Assembly: GCF_030268685.1 (NCBI RefSeq)
Contig: NZ_BSRQ01000014.1
Coordinates: forward strand, 162,205 to 226,204
DNA: 64,000 nt
DNA from: Microtetraspora sp. NBRC 13810
GTDB lineage: Bacteria > Actinomycetota > Actinomycetes > Streptosporangiales > Streptosporangiaceae
Direction of reading: 5' to 3'
In this document: positions 45,544 through 54,381 of the stretch, in pieces
Numbering within the stretch: the stretch's first letter is position 1
How the letters are laid out: each line of letters begins with the position of its first letter
Notes under the pieces: model-generated
Told to the model about the DNA's origin: nothing
Seen by the model: the letters and a program-made list of their open reading frames with translations, nothing else
The model's database searches: none
Translations under genes and position numbers: made by a program

Positions 45544-46587
45544 TCATCCGACGTCCTGGCAAAGCCATCCGAAGCCACCAAGGCCGGAAGAATCGATCAA
45601 TTCGCCTTCCTGGGAGGCGCGGGAGAGGGCGCGCAGATAGCCGCGCGGATCTTTGTGCGCGAGTTCCACCTCGGGCCGCGCACCGGAGATCCCGAGCAGC
45701 CGCAGCGCCTCCCGCTGAGTGGTCAGGGTGGTGGAGGTCTCACGGACCGCCTCCACCGCCGCCGCGCAGGCGTCGAGCGCGACGTGCGCGGTGATGTCGC
45801 AGGACCCGTCGGGCACGGCGGCGACGATCGCGCCGTCCCGGTAGCCGCTGAGCGTGCCGCAGCCGGGACGGTCGTCCACAGGGTGTGCATAGTCGACGGC
45901 GATGGCTCTGCCGCGCTCCAGGCGGCGCACGACGTCGGCCCAGGCTTCGTCGCGGGACCGGCCGATCTCCGCGCGCCGGCCGATCTCCGCGCGCCGGCCG
46001 ATCTTGGTGAGCGGCCACCAGCGGTCCAGCCACGCCAGGTCGGCCTCGGCCGGCTCCGGTCCCGGCCGTTCCCTGCCGGTCGCCGGGTCCACCAGCACCA
46101 GGCGCGGCCCGCGCGCGGTCTGCTCGGCGATGTCCAGCGGCACGTTGTCCAGCCACTCGTTGGCGACCACCAGGCCGGTGATCGACTCCGGCGGGGCGGC
46201 GGACCAGGAGATCTCCGCGGGCAGGCCGGCGGGCCGGGGAGCGAGGTCGACGCCGGTGACCCGCAGCCGTCCGCGCAGTTCGGCGGGCGCCCGGCCGAGC
46301 ACGCCGGCGACCAGGGTGCCCTCCCCGGCGCCCATGTCCACCAGGTCGAGCCGCCCGGGACGGCCGAGCCGGGCGTCCACCTCGGTGAGGACGCGCAGGA
46401 TCGCCTCGGCGAAGACCGGTGAGGCGCTGACCGAGGTGCGGAAATGACTGGAAGGGCGCTCGCGCAGATAGAAGCCGCTCTCGCCGTAAAGTGCCCGCTG
46501 CATGGCGGCGCGCCAGGTGAGCCACACGACATCAGACGCTATCTCCCCGGCCTTGCCCGGGTGTTCGTCGTCGATCCACATCATCAT
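45544..46587 (-). CDS. SAM-dependent methyltransferase, MidA/NDUFAF7 (DUF185) family
   Basis: 347 residues. Family pattern: ALYGESGFYLRE, RTSVSASPVFAEAI, the SAM site LVDMGAGEGTLVAGVL and VVANEWLDNVPLD. In mitochondria this family methylates an arginine of the complex I 49-kDa subunit, the NuoD homologue; an orphan nuoD lies 5 kb away. Three ATGs in a row open the gene and no good ribosome site is seen, so the start is uncertain. It contains an in-frame 18-base duplication. Confidence 0.85.
   Translation of the reverse strand: MMMWIDDEHPGKAGEIASDVVWLTWRAAMQRALYGESGFYLRERPSSHFRTSVSASPVFAEAILRVLTEVDARLGRPGRLDLVDMGAGEGTLVAGVLGRAPAELRGRLRVTGVDLAPRPAGLPAEISWSAAPPESITGLVVANEWLDNVPLDIAEQTARGPRLVLVDPATGRERPGPEPAEADLAWLDRWWPLTKIGRRAEIGRRAEIGRSRDEAWADVVRRLERGRAIAVDYAHPVDDRPGCGTLSGYRDGAIVAAVPDGSCDITAHVALDACAAAVEAVRETSTTLTTQREALRLLGISGARPEVELAHKDPRGYLRALSRASQEGELIDSSGLGGFGWLCQDVG
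45961..46005 (-). repeat. In-frame 18-base tandem duplication
   Basis: GCCGATCTCCGCGCGCCG occurs twice in tandem plus a partial third copy, adding IGRRAE repeats to the methyltransferase. It lies in a probable surface loop. Confidence 0.75.
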
Positions 46588-46780
46588 GGCGCAACCGTGA
46601 CACGCGGAGTCATCGCATTACTGCGATCTGTCATCGCTTTGCGCTAACGTCACTGTGCGTAGGGAGTCGCATCGCCGTCCCGGCCCGTTCCCCCATCGGG
46701 CTCGGTCCGGCCGTCTCCCCGGGGCATGGTCAGCAGCGTCCGGCGCCTGGTGCGGGGGCGCGAGAGCGAAAGGAGCCGCC

Positions 46781-47026
46781 TTGCTCAAGAAATCGGTCCT
46801 GGTCCTGGCCTTCGCCGGCCTTCTGAGCTGGCCCGCCGTGGCCGCTCACGCCGACGGCGGTGACGGCGCGGGCAGGGCGATCAACATCGTGCTGTTCGCC
46901 GACGAGGTCTTCGAGCCGGTCTCCGTGCCGGTCAGCCTCTGCGGCAACGCCACGGCCAGTCCGGGCAATCCGATCACGGCGTGTAACCGGGGAGCCTCGG
47001 TCGTCTCGGACAACAAGCAGGGCTGA
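46781..47026 (+). CDS. Small secreted chaplin-like protein (81 aa)
   Basis: TTG start at 46781 with the ribosome site GAAAGGAG; the frame is open upstream, but only this start gives a signal peptide (about 1-27, ending AHA). The mature 54 residues have a hydrophobic beta-prone stretch (INIVLFADEVFEPVSVPVSLCGNA) and two cysteines about 17 residues apart, the last followed by a short polar tail. Size, Cys spacing and the V-x-V-x-x-CGN block resemble short chaplins (surface amyloid proteins), but the match is weak. A hairpin terminator follows. Confidence 0.65.
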   Translation: MLKKSVLVLAFAGLLSWPAVAAHADGGDGAGRAINIVLFADEVFEPVSVPVSLCGNATASPGNPITACNRGASVVSDNKQG

Positions 47027-47046
47027 GGGCGTCCTCGCCGAGGGAG

Positions 47047-47080
47047 CGGGCGCCGAGACCCCAAGGGGATCCGGCGCCCG
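47047..47080 (+). terminator. Hairpin after the small secreted protein gene
   Basis: CGGGCGCCG and CGGCGCCCG pair perfectly with an inner CCCC/GGGG stem; no T-run. Confidence 0.65.
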
Positions 47081-47354
47081 CGAGTGCGTACTCGGAACTG
47101 AGTCGCAAATGTGACTCCTCCCCTTTCGATTTCAATAATGTTGGGCCACCCCGACAGGGGATGTACTTTATGTATGCCCTTGCCCCTTATGTCCGAATCT
47201 ACAGTTGTGGCAAAAGCATGCCATACCGCTGAAGACGTCTTATGGACAGAGGTAGCGTGCCGCGCGGAGCCATGAAAGCGCTGCCGTTACCCTGGCACCG
47301 AAGCGGGGCGACCGGACTTGCGGCGTCCCCGTGTGGTCGACAGGACGGTGCGAC

Positions 47355-48245
47355 ATGGACGCTAGTGATCGTCCGGCACGGCTGGCCGTGGGGGTGCTCG
47401 GCGCGGGCCGGGTCGGGTCGGTGTTGGGTGCGGCGTTGGCGGGCGCGGGGCACAGGGTGGTCGCCGCCAGCGGGGTGACCGACGCCTCGTCCCGGCGCGC
47501 CGTCGATCGGCTGGGGGTCTCCCCGGTGTCCCCGGAGGAGGTCGTCTGCGACGCCCAGCTCATCCTGCTCACGGTCCCCGACGACGTGCTCCCGGGGCTG
47601 GTCTCCGGGCTCGCCACGACCGGGGTGAACCTGCGCGGCAAGCTCCTCGTGCACACCAGCGGCGCGTACGGCCTGAGCGTGCTCGAACCGGCGGCCCGCT
47701 GCGGCGCCCTGCCGCTCGCGCTGCACCCGGTGATGACCTTCACCGGCAGGGAGGACGACCTGCGCCGCCTCACCGGCTGCTCGTTCGGCGTCACCGCGCC
47801 CGACCAGCTGCGGCCGGTCGCCGAGGCGCTGGTGATCGAGATGGGCGGCGAGCCGGTGTGGATCGAGGAGGCCGACCGCGCGCTCTACCACGCGGCCCTG
47901 GCCAACGCCGCGAACCACATGGTCACGCTCATCGCCGAGTCCTCCGAGCTGCTGGGCCGGATCGGGGTGGAGCATCCGGGCCGGATGCTCGGCCCGCTGC
48001 TCGGCGCGGCGCTGGACAACGTGCTGCGGCTCGGCATCGCCGGGCTCACCGGCCCGGTCGTGCGCGGCGACGCGGGCACGGTGCGCAAGCACGTGGACGC
48101 GCTCATCCTCACCGCGCCGGAGGCGGCCGACGCCTACATCGCCCTGGCCCGGCTCACGGCCGACCGGGCGCTCGCCGCCGGACTGCTCAAGCCCGAGGCC
48201 GCCGAACGGCTGCTGGACGCCCTGGGAGGCAACATATGGACCTGA
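47355..48245 (+). CDS. Rossmann-like and DUF2520 domain protein
   Basis: 296 residues from ATG 47355. N-terminal NAD(P)-binding fold [16 protein letters not shown], then DUF2520 (about 130-260) with [13 protein letters not shown] and [18 protein letters not shown]. It looks like a short reductase related to ketopantoate or 6-phosphogluconate dehydrogenases, and in mycobacteria the same type lies next to panC, so a role in pantothenate synthesis is plausible but unproven. It overlaps panC by 10 bases. Confidence 0.85.
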   Translation: MDASDRPARLAVGVLGAGRVGSVLGAALAGAGHRVVAASGVTDASSRRAVDRLGVSPVSPEEVVCDAQLILLTVPDDVLPGLVSGLATTGVNLRGKLLVHTSGAYGLSVLEPAARCGALPLALHPVMTFTGREDDLRRLTGCSFGVTAPDQLRPVAEALVIEMGGEPVWIEEADRALYHAALANAANHMVTLIAESSELLGRIGVEHPGRMLGPLLGAALDNVLRLGIAGLTGPVVRGDAGTVRKHVDALILTAPEAADAYIALARLTADRALAAGLLKPEAAERLLDALGGNIWT

Positions 48246-49108
48246 TCGTCGCCGCTGACTCCGCGGAGCTGGCCTCGGCCCGTGCCGAGCTGGGAGGCGG
48301 CACCCTCGCGCTGGTGCCCACCATGGGCGCGCTGCACGAGGGGCACAGGTCCCTGATCCGGCTGGCCGCCGAGCAGGCCGACCACGTGGTGGTCAGCATT
48401 TTCGTCAACCCGCTCCAGTTCGGCCCCGGCGAGGACTACTCCCGTTATCCCCGGACGTTCGACACGGACGTGGAGATCTGCCGTACGGAGGGCGTGAGCG
48501 TGGTCTTCGCCCCGGCGGCCGAGGACATGTACCTCCCCGGCCGCCAGGTCTCCGTGCACCCGGGGGAGATGGGCACGGTGGCCGAGGGGGCGTTCCGGCC
48601 GGGGCATTTCGGCGGCGTGCTCACGGTCGTGCTCAAGCTCTTCAACCTGGTCCGCCCGGATGTCGCGGTGTTCGGCCGCAAGGACGCCCAGCAGCTCGCC
48701 CTCATCCGCCGGATGGCCGCCGACCTCAACCTGCCGATCGAGATCGTCGGCGCGCCCACCGTGCGCGAGCCCGACGGCCTGGCCCTGTCCAGCCGCAACC
48801 GCTACCTCACCGCCCAGGACAGGCCGACCGCCCTTTCCCTGTCCAGGGCCCTGCGCGCGGGCGAGGCGGTCGCGCACGCGGGCGGTACGGCGGGCGAGGT
48901 GCGCGCCGCGGCCCTGGCGGTGCTCGGCCAGGCCGCCGGGCTCGACGTCGACTACCTTCTGCTCGTCGATCCGGCGACCTTCGCCGAGGCGGGCGACGAC
49001 CACGAGGGCGAGGCGCTGCTCGCCGTCGCGGCCAGGGTGGGCACTACCAGGCTGATCGACAACGTCGAGGTCGTCCTGGGCTCACCGGGTCCGGCGCTGC
49101 CCGCGTAG
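48236..49108 (+). CDS. panC: Pantothenate synthetase
   Basis: 290 residues from ATG 48236 (ribosome site GGGAGG, inside the previous gene). HIGH-like [40 protein letters not shown] and the KMSKS-like GLALSSRN are all present. Joins pantoate and beta-alanine. Its last 27 bases overlap the convergent MFS gene. Confidence 0.96.
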   Translation: MDLIVAADSAELASARAELGGGTLALVPTMGALHEGHRSLIRLAAEQADHVVVSIFVNPLQFGPGEDYSRYPRTFDTDVEICRTEGVSVVFAPAAEDMYLPGRQVSVHPGEMGTVAEGAFRPGHFGGVLTVVLKLFNLVRPDVAVFGRKDAQQLALIRRMAADLNLPIEIVGAPTVREPDGLALSSRNRYLTAQDRPTALSLSRALRAGEAVAHAGGTAGEVRAAALAVLGQAAGLDVDYLLLVDPATFAEAGDDHEGEALLAVAARVGTTRLIDNVEVVLGSPGPALPA

Positions 49109-50500
49109 CAGGAGGACGACCCCGCCGGTGACCAGGGCGGCGGTCGCGCCGAGCGCGAGGCAGACGGCGTGCAGCGCCCTGGTGAAGCCGGCGCCGTCGA
49201 GGTGGCCGCCGCTGATCACGGCGAGCATGGTGCCGACCACCGCGAGGGCGACCGTCTCCGTGGTGAGCCGGACGGTGTTGAACAGCCCCGCCGTCGCCCC
49301 GGCCTGCTCGGGGCGGACGGTGGAGACGGCCAGACCGTCGATGACCCCGGTGGTCAGGCCCACTCCCGTCCCGACGAGCAGCAGCGGCAGGCCGAGCTGC
49401 CAGGCCGTACTGCCGGCGCCGACGGTGACCAGGAGCGTGACGCCCGTCCCGCTGAGCGCCACCGACCCGGCGACGAGCAGCAGCTGGGACCGCCTGGCGA
49501 TCATGGTGCCCAGCGCGGGCAGCACCACGGACGGGACGGTGAGCATGAGCAGCCAGGCGCCGGCCTGACCGGCGTCCAGGCCGATGACCGTGATCAGGTA
49601 GGACGGCAGGTAGACCAGCAGGGGCACGATCAGGACCATCATCGTCCCCGCCGCCAGGGCGAAGGCGAGGAACGGCCGGTTCGCCAGCAGGCCGAGGTCG
49701 AACATCGGGTCGGCGGCCCGGCGTTCCACGACGACGAAACCGGCCCCGCACGCCAGGGCGGCGAGCAGCGCGCCGAGCACCGCGGGCGCGGTGAGTCCGA
49801 GGACGGGCGCCTCGACCAGCACGAAGATCAGCAGCACCAGTGCCGCGGTGAACAGCGCCCCGCCCGCCCGGTCGACGCGCCGCCCCGCGTCCCCGCGCAG
49901 CCGGGGCAACAGGGCGCACAGCGGCAGGACCACCCCGGCGAGCACCGCGGGCACCGCGAACACCGCCCGCCAGCTCGACGCGCTCACCAGCAGCCCCGAG
50001 ACGGTCGGCCCGAACGCGAGCCCGGCGCCGAGGACCGTCCCCAGCAGCCCGAAGGCGCGGGTCCGCGCCGCGCCGTGGAAGGTCGCCGCGAGGATCGAGG
50101 TCCCCGCCGCCGTGGCGCCGGCCGCACCGACGCCGGCCACCGCCCGCGCGACGTTCAGGAGCACGATGTCGCCCGCCAGCGCGCACATGACGCTGCCGGC
50201 GAAGAACAACATGACCCCGGCGGCGAACATCCGGCGGCGGCCGAGCCGGTCGGCCAGCGAACCGGCGAAGGTGAGGAAGGCGGCGAAACACACGTTGTAG
50301 CCGTTGATCACCCATTGGGCGGCGGCGAGGTCCGCCGCCAGGTCGTGCTGGACACCGGGCAGGGCGACCGCCGCGCCGGTGATCGTGAGAGGGACGGTCA
50401 GGGACGAGAGCAGGACGGCGCCGAGAACGCGCGCGTTCGCCGCCCGGTCAGGGTGGGGGAACCCGGGGCGACGTCGGCCGCGGGTGACGAAGAGGTGCAC
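49082..50500 (-). CDS. MFS drug exporter, EmrB/QacA (DHA2) type
   Basis: 472 residues with about 14 membrane helices. Motif A in [12 protein letters not shown], motif C-like GPTVSGLLV in helix 5, and the WVINGYN start typical of DHA2 transporters. Substrate unknown. GTG start with GGAG upstream. No regulator gene is adjacent. Confidence 0.88.
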   Translation of the reverse strand: MHLFVTRGRRRPGFPHPDRAANARVLGAVLLSSLTVPLTITGAAVALPGVQHDLAADLAAAQWVINGYNVCFAAFLTFAGSLADRLGRRRMFAAGVMLFFAGSVMCALAGDIVLLNVARAVAGVGAAGATAAGTSILAATFHGAARTRAFGLLGTVLGAGLAFGPTVSGLLVSASSWRAVFAVPAVLAGVVLPLCALLPRLRGDAGRRVDRAGGALFTAALVLLIFVLVEAPVLGLTAPAVLGALLAALACGAGFVVVERRAADPMFDLGLLANRPFLAFALAAGTMMVLIVPLLVYLPSYLITVIGLDAGQAGAWLLMLTVPSVVLPALGTMIARRSQLLLVAGSVALSGTGVTLLVTVGAGSTAWQLGLPLLLVGTGVGLTTGVIDGLAVSTVRPEQAGATAGLFNTVRLTTETVALAVVGTMLAVISGGHLDGAGFTRALHAVCLALGATAALVTGGVVLLLRGQRRTR

Positions 50501-50704
50501 AGAGAGCTCCGTGGATCGAGCGCGGAGCCGGGCAGCACAGAAGACCGCACCGGCGGGGGACGCTGATGCGGCGAAGCGTGGTCCTGGGGTTCACGCCGCC
50601 GCTAAGGGCGGCACACTCTGTCCGACTCTGGCACGATCACAACGTATCCGGCCCCGACACCCCGGCGCCAAGCCTTTTCCCGGCTGTCACAACAGCTCGC
50701 CGGA
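50501..50704. other. Upstream region of the MFS gene
   Basis: No gene seen. It contains GCCGCCG..CGGCGGC-like short inverted elements only; presumably holds the MFS promoter. Confidence 0.3.
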
Positions 50705-50845
50705 CCCGGCCCCCGGCCCGGGACCACCGTCCCCACCCCTGACCTGGGGATCGTGACCTGGCCCCCGGCCCGGGACCACCGTCCCCACTCTGACCTGGGG
50801 ATCGTGACCTGGTCCTTGGCGTGGGACCACCGTCCCCACCCCCCT
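50705..50845. repeat. 51-52 base tandem repeat, 2.6 copies
   Basis: Units share GGGACCACCGTCCCCAC (starting at 50720, 50772 and 50823) and CTGACCTGGGGATCGTGACC. Each contains a small hairpin (GGGAC-CACC-GTCCC) and a weaker CCCCA/TGGGG pairing. The array lies between divergent MFS and dioxygenase genes. Variable copy number is likely. Confidence 0.8.
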
Positions 50846-50932
50846 GCTCCGGGAGCCCCGGTGGAGAGGGAGATATTCGGTGGTCCGGGTGGATGGGGGT
50901 GGGTAGGTTTTGCGGCTGGAGAGGGAGGTCCT

Positions 50933-51706
50933 GTGCGGGTGTTCGGTGATGACGAGCTTGAGCGGTTCGTGGTGGAGGGGTTCCTGCCGTTACGCGGGGC
51001 TTTTCCGAGAGAGGTCGCGGACGAGGCGCGCGGCAGGCTGTGGGCGAAGATCGGGTTGAGTCCGGACGAGCCGGCGGGGTGGACCCGGCCGGTGGAGTGG
51101 GCGACCGACGAGGACGGGGCGGGGCCGTTCCGGCAGGCCGTGATGTCGCCCCGGCTGCACGCGGCCTTCGACCAGCTCGCCGGGCCGGGGCGCTGGCTGC
51201 CCCGGGGCACGATCGGCAACGTGCCGGTGCGCTTCCCCGGGCTGCCGCCCGCCGACGACACCGGCTGGCACATCGACGCCTGCCTTCCCCGCCCGGACGG
51301 ATCGTGGGGATACGGGCTGCACGCGCACACCATGCTGCTGCTCATGCTGTTCTCCGACGTGGGCCCGGATGACGCGCCGACCCGGATCAGGGTCGGGTCG
51401 CATCTCGACGCCGCCAAGATGCTGGAGCCGTACGGCGAGGCGGGGCCGGACTTCCACGAGCTGTATCCGGCCCTGGTGGAGGCGACCGAGGGCCGTCCGC
51501 CGGCCACGGTGTCGGGGGAGGCGGGGGACGCGTTCCTGTGCCACCCGTTCCTGGTGCACGCGGCCGACGCCCATCGGGGGACGAAGCCGCGGTTCATGTC
51601 CCAGGGGCCGGTGCTGCTGAAGGAGCCGCTGCGGGTGGACCGCGCCGACGGCGCCTACTCGCCCCTGGAGGCCGCCGCCCGCCGGGGCCTCGGCCGTACG
51701 GCGTAG
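50933..51706 (+). CDS. Phytanoyl-CoA dioxygenase (PhyH) family protein
   Basis: 257 residues from GTG 50933 (GGAGGTCCT upstream). Fe(II)/2-oxoglutarate oxygenase fold with the HxD motif WHIDACLP, the distal HPFLVHAAD histidine and a following Arg in KPRFMSQGP for 2-oxoglutarate. Substrate unknown; the family hydroxylates small molecules and natural products. It precedes nadB by 137 bases with an operator-like site between, so it is probably a separate unit. Confidence 0.87.
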   Translation: MRVFGDDELERFVVEGFLPLRGAFPREVADEARGRLWAKIGLSPDEPAGWTRPVEWATDEDGAGPFRQAVMSPRLHAAFDQLAGPGRWLPRGTIGNVPVRFPGLPPADDTGWHIDACLPRPDGSWGYGLHAHTMLLLMLFSDVGPDDAPTRIRVGSHLDAAKMLEPYGEAGPDFHELYPALVEATEGRPPATVSGEAGDAFLCHPFLVHAADAHRGTKPRFMSQGPVLLKEPLRVDRADGAYSPLEAAARRGLGRTA

Positions 51707-51775
51707 CCCGTGCGGCCTGGACCGTACGGCACGCCGCAAACCCACCCCCCGGGAATGAAACCCCACTGGCCACCA

Positions 51776-51799
51776 TTTATCGTCATGTTGACGAAATAA
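51776..51799. promoter_or_regulatory. Operator-like palindrome upstream of nadB-nadC
   Basis: TCGTCA-TGT-TGACGA (51780-51794) with AT-rich flanks that continue the symmetry (TTTA..AATA). It lies 50 bases before the nadB start. NAD-synthesis genes in many bacteria are repressed at such sites by NrtR/NadR-type regulators; which one acts here is unknown. Confidence 0.55.
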
Positions 51800-51843
51800 G
51801 GCGATACCAGTCCGGCGACCCGGCCGGGCGGGAAGGTGGCCAC

Positions 51844-54381
51844 GTGAGCGCCCCAGCCATCCCCATGCGTCTGACCGCGCCGCCTCCCGGATGGACGGTG
51901 TCCGCCGACGTCGTGGTCGTGGGGTCCGGGGTCGCCGGGCTGACCGTGGCGCTCCGCCATGTCGAGCTGGCCCCGCACGCCCGGGTGCTCGTGGTGACCA
52001 AGGACGTGCTGTCGGCCGGGTCCACCCAGTGGGCCCAGGGCGGGATCGCGGCCGTGCTGGACGCGGGCGACTCGGCGGCCGAGCACGTCAGTGACACGCT
52101 GCTCGCCGGCGTCGGGCTGTGTGACGTGCCGGCCGTGCAGGCGATGGTGACCGAGGGGCCGGGGGCGCTGCGGCGGCTGATGGAACGCGGCGCCCGGTTC
52201 GACCGCGACCCCGCCGGGGAGCTCCAGCTCACCCGCGAGGGCGGGCACCGCAGGAACCGGATCGTGCACGCGGGCGGCGACGCCACCGGCGCGGAGGTGC
52301 AGCGGGCGCTGGTGGAGGCGGTGCGCCGCGCGCCGGAGATCGAGGTCATCGAGCACGCGCTCGTCCTCGACCTGCTGAAGGACGCCGCCGGACGGGCCTG
52401 CGGGATCACGCTGCACGTGATGGGCGAGGGCGCCCGCGACGGCGTCGGCGCCGTACGGGCGAACGCGGTCGTGCTGGCCACCGGCGGCATGGGACAGATC
52501 TACGCCTCCACCACCAACCCGCTGGTGTCCACCGGCGACGGCGTCGCGCTGGCGCTGCGCGCCGGGGCCACCGTGCGGGACGTGGAGTTCGTCCAGTTCC
52601 ATCCCACGGTGCTCTGGCTGGGACCGGAGGCGACCGGGCAGCAGCCGCTCATCTCCGAGGCGGTACGCGGCGAGGGCGCGGTGCTGATCGACGGGAACGG
52701 CGAGCGGTTCATGACCGGCGTGCACGAACTGGCCGACCTCGCCCCGCGGGACGTGGTCGCCAAGGCGATCATGCGGCGGCTCCGGGAGACCGGCGCGGAC
52801 CACGTCTTCCTCGACGGCCGCGGGTTCGGCGCGGACACCTGGCGGACCCGTTTCCCCACCATCTACGCCGTCTGCCGGGAACACGGGATCGACCCGGCGA
52901 AGGACCCGATCCCGGTCGCCCCGGCGGCGCATTATGCGAGTGGTGGCGTGCGGACCGACCTGCACGGCCTTACCAGCGTCGAAGGTCTCTACGCGTGCGG
53001 CGAGGTGGCCTGCACCGGCGTGCACGGGGCCAACCGGCTGGCCTCCAACTCGCTGCTGGAGGGACTGGTCTTCGCCGAGCGCATCGCCGCGCACGTTCTC
53101 GCGCACCGCCGTGAGCCGGGTGAGCCGGTGGCCGACGGCAGGCCGGGCGGGCTCGTCGATCCCCGGGCGCGGGCCAGGATCCAGGGGCACATGAGCAGGG
53201 GCGCCGGGGTGCTGCGCAGCGGCGAGAGCCTGCGCGAGGTCGGCCGCGCGCTGCTGGACGCGCGGTGGACCCCGGTGACGGTCGAGCCGCGCACCGAGTC
53301 GTGGGAGGCCACCAACCTGCTGACCGTCGCGTCGGTGCTGGTCTCCGCCGCGCTGCGGCGGGAGGAGACCCGGGGCGCGCACTGGCGCGAGGACCACCCG
53401 CAGGCCGACGACGCCTGGTGGCTCGCCCACCTGGACACCGAACTCTCCCAGGAGGGACTGATCATGACCTACCGCCCGCACACGAGCCCCGAGCCCGCGC
53501 CGCTGCCCACCAGGGTGGAGAAGGAACTGATCGAGGCCGGGCTCGACCCGGCGGGCGTGGTGGCCGTCTACGAGCGGGCGCTGGCCGAGGACGTGTGGGA
53601 GGCCGGCGACGTGACCAGCGCCGCCACCATCCCCGAGGGACTTCTAGCGACCGCCGACGTGGTGGCCCGTGCCGACGGCGTGGTGGCCGGGCTCGCGGTG
53701 GCCGAGGGCCTGTTCGCGCACGCCTCGCAGGGCAGGCTGACCGCCGAGCGCCGTACCGAGGACGGCGACCGGGTGCGCCGGGGCGACGTCCTGATGAGCG
53801 TCACCGGCCCGGCCCGCGACCTGCTGACCGCCGAGCGCACCGCGCTCAACCTGCTCACCCACCTGTCCGGCATCGCCACCGCGACCGCCCGCTGGGTCAG
53901 CGCCCTGGAGGGCACCCGGGCCCGGGTCAGGGACAGCCGCAAGACGCTCCCTGGCCTGCGCGCCCTGGAGAAGTACGCTGTACGGTGCGGAGGCGGCGTC
54001 AACCACCGCATGTCCCTGTCCGACGCGGCGCTGATCAAGGACAATCACGTGGTGGCGGCAGGCGGTGTCGCCGCGGCCTTCCAGGCGGTACGGCGGGCCA
54101 ATCCCGGACTGCCCATCGAGGTGGAGGTGGATCGCATCGACCAGATCGAGCCGGTGCTCGCCGAGGGCGCCGATGAGATCCTGCTGGACAACTTCACCGT
54201 CGAGGAGACGGCGCGGGCGGTCCGGCTGGTCGCCGGGAGGGCCCGGCTGGAGGCCAGCGGGGGCCTGACGCTGGAATCAGCTCGTGACGTCGCCGAAACC
54301 GGCGTCGATTACCTTGCGGTGGGCGCGCTCACGCATTCCGCGCCCGCGCTCGACATCGCATTGGATCTGCGGGGGTCTTGA
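51844..54381 (+). CDS. nadB-nadC: NadB-NadC fusion: L-aspartate oxidase and quinolinate phosphoribosyltransferase
   Basis: One uninterrupted frame of 845 codons from GTG 51844. Residues 1-540 are L-aspartate oxidase: FAD motif VVVVGSGVAGLTVAL, STQWAQGGIAAVL, REGGHRRNRIVHAGGDATG, and HYASGGVRTD with GANRLASNSLLEG. From Met541 the sequence is NadC: DVTSAATIPEG-type start, RDSRKTLPGLRALEKYAV, NHRMSLSDAALIKDNH and the EVEVD and ILLDNF strands. No stop separates them, yet ATG 53464 has its own perfect Shine-Dalgarno, so both a fused protein and free NadC may be made. Pathway: aspartate to iminoaspartate, quinolinate to nicotinate mononucleotide. nadA is not in the window. Confidence 0.9.
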   Translation: MSAPAIPMRLTAPPPGWTVSADVVVVGSGVAGLTVALRHVELAPHARVLVVTKDVLSAGSTQWAQGGIAAVLDAGDSAAEHVSDTLLAGVGLCDVPAVQAMVTEGPGALRRLMERGARFDRDPAGELQLTREGGHRRNRIVHAGGDATGAEVQRALVEAVRRAPEIEVIEHALVLDLLKDAAGRACGITLHVMGEGARDGVGAVRANAVVLATGGMGQIYASTTNPLVSTGDGVALALRAGATVRDVEFVQFHPTVLWLGPEATGQQPLISEAVRGEGAVLIDGNGERFMTGVHELADLAPRDVVAKAIMRRLRETGADHVFLDGRGFGADTWRTRFPTIYAVCREHGIDPAKDPIPVAPAAHYASGGVRTDLHGLTSVEGLYACGEVACTGVHGANRLASNSLLEGLVFAERIAAHVLAHRREPGEPVADGRPGGLVDPRARARIQGHMSRGAGVLRSGESLREVGRALLDARWTPVTVEPRTESWEATNLLTVASVLVSAALRREETRGAHWREDHPQADDAWWLAHLDTELSQEGLIMTYRPHTSPEPAPLPTRVEKELIEAGLDPAGVVAVYERALAEDVWEAGDVTSAATIPEGLLATADVVARADGVVAGLAVAEGLFAHASQGRLTAERRTEDGDRVRRGDVLMSVTGPARDLLTAERTALNLLTHLSGIATATARWVSALEGTRARVRDSRKTLPGLRALEKYAVRCGGGVNHRMSLSDAALIKDNHVVAAGGVAAAFQAVRRANPGLPIEVEVDRIDQIEPVLAEGADEILLDNFTVEETARAVRLVAGRARLEASGGLTLESARDVAETGVDYLAVGALTHSAPALDIALDLRGS
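53450..53466 (+). promoter_or_regulatory. Internal ribosome site and ATG for nadC
   Basis: AGGAGGG at 53450-53456, 7 bases before an in-frame ATG (53464) that opens the NadC part. This is where a separate nadC would start. Confidence 0.7.
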
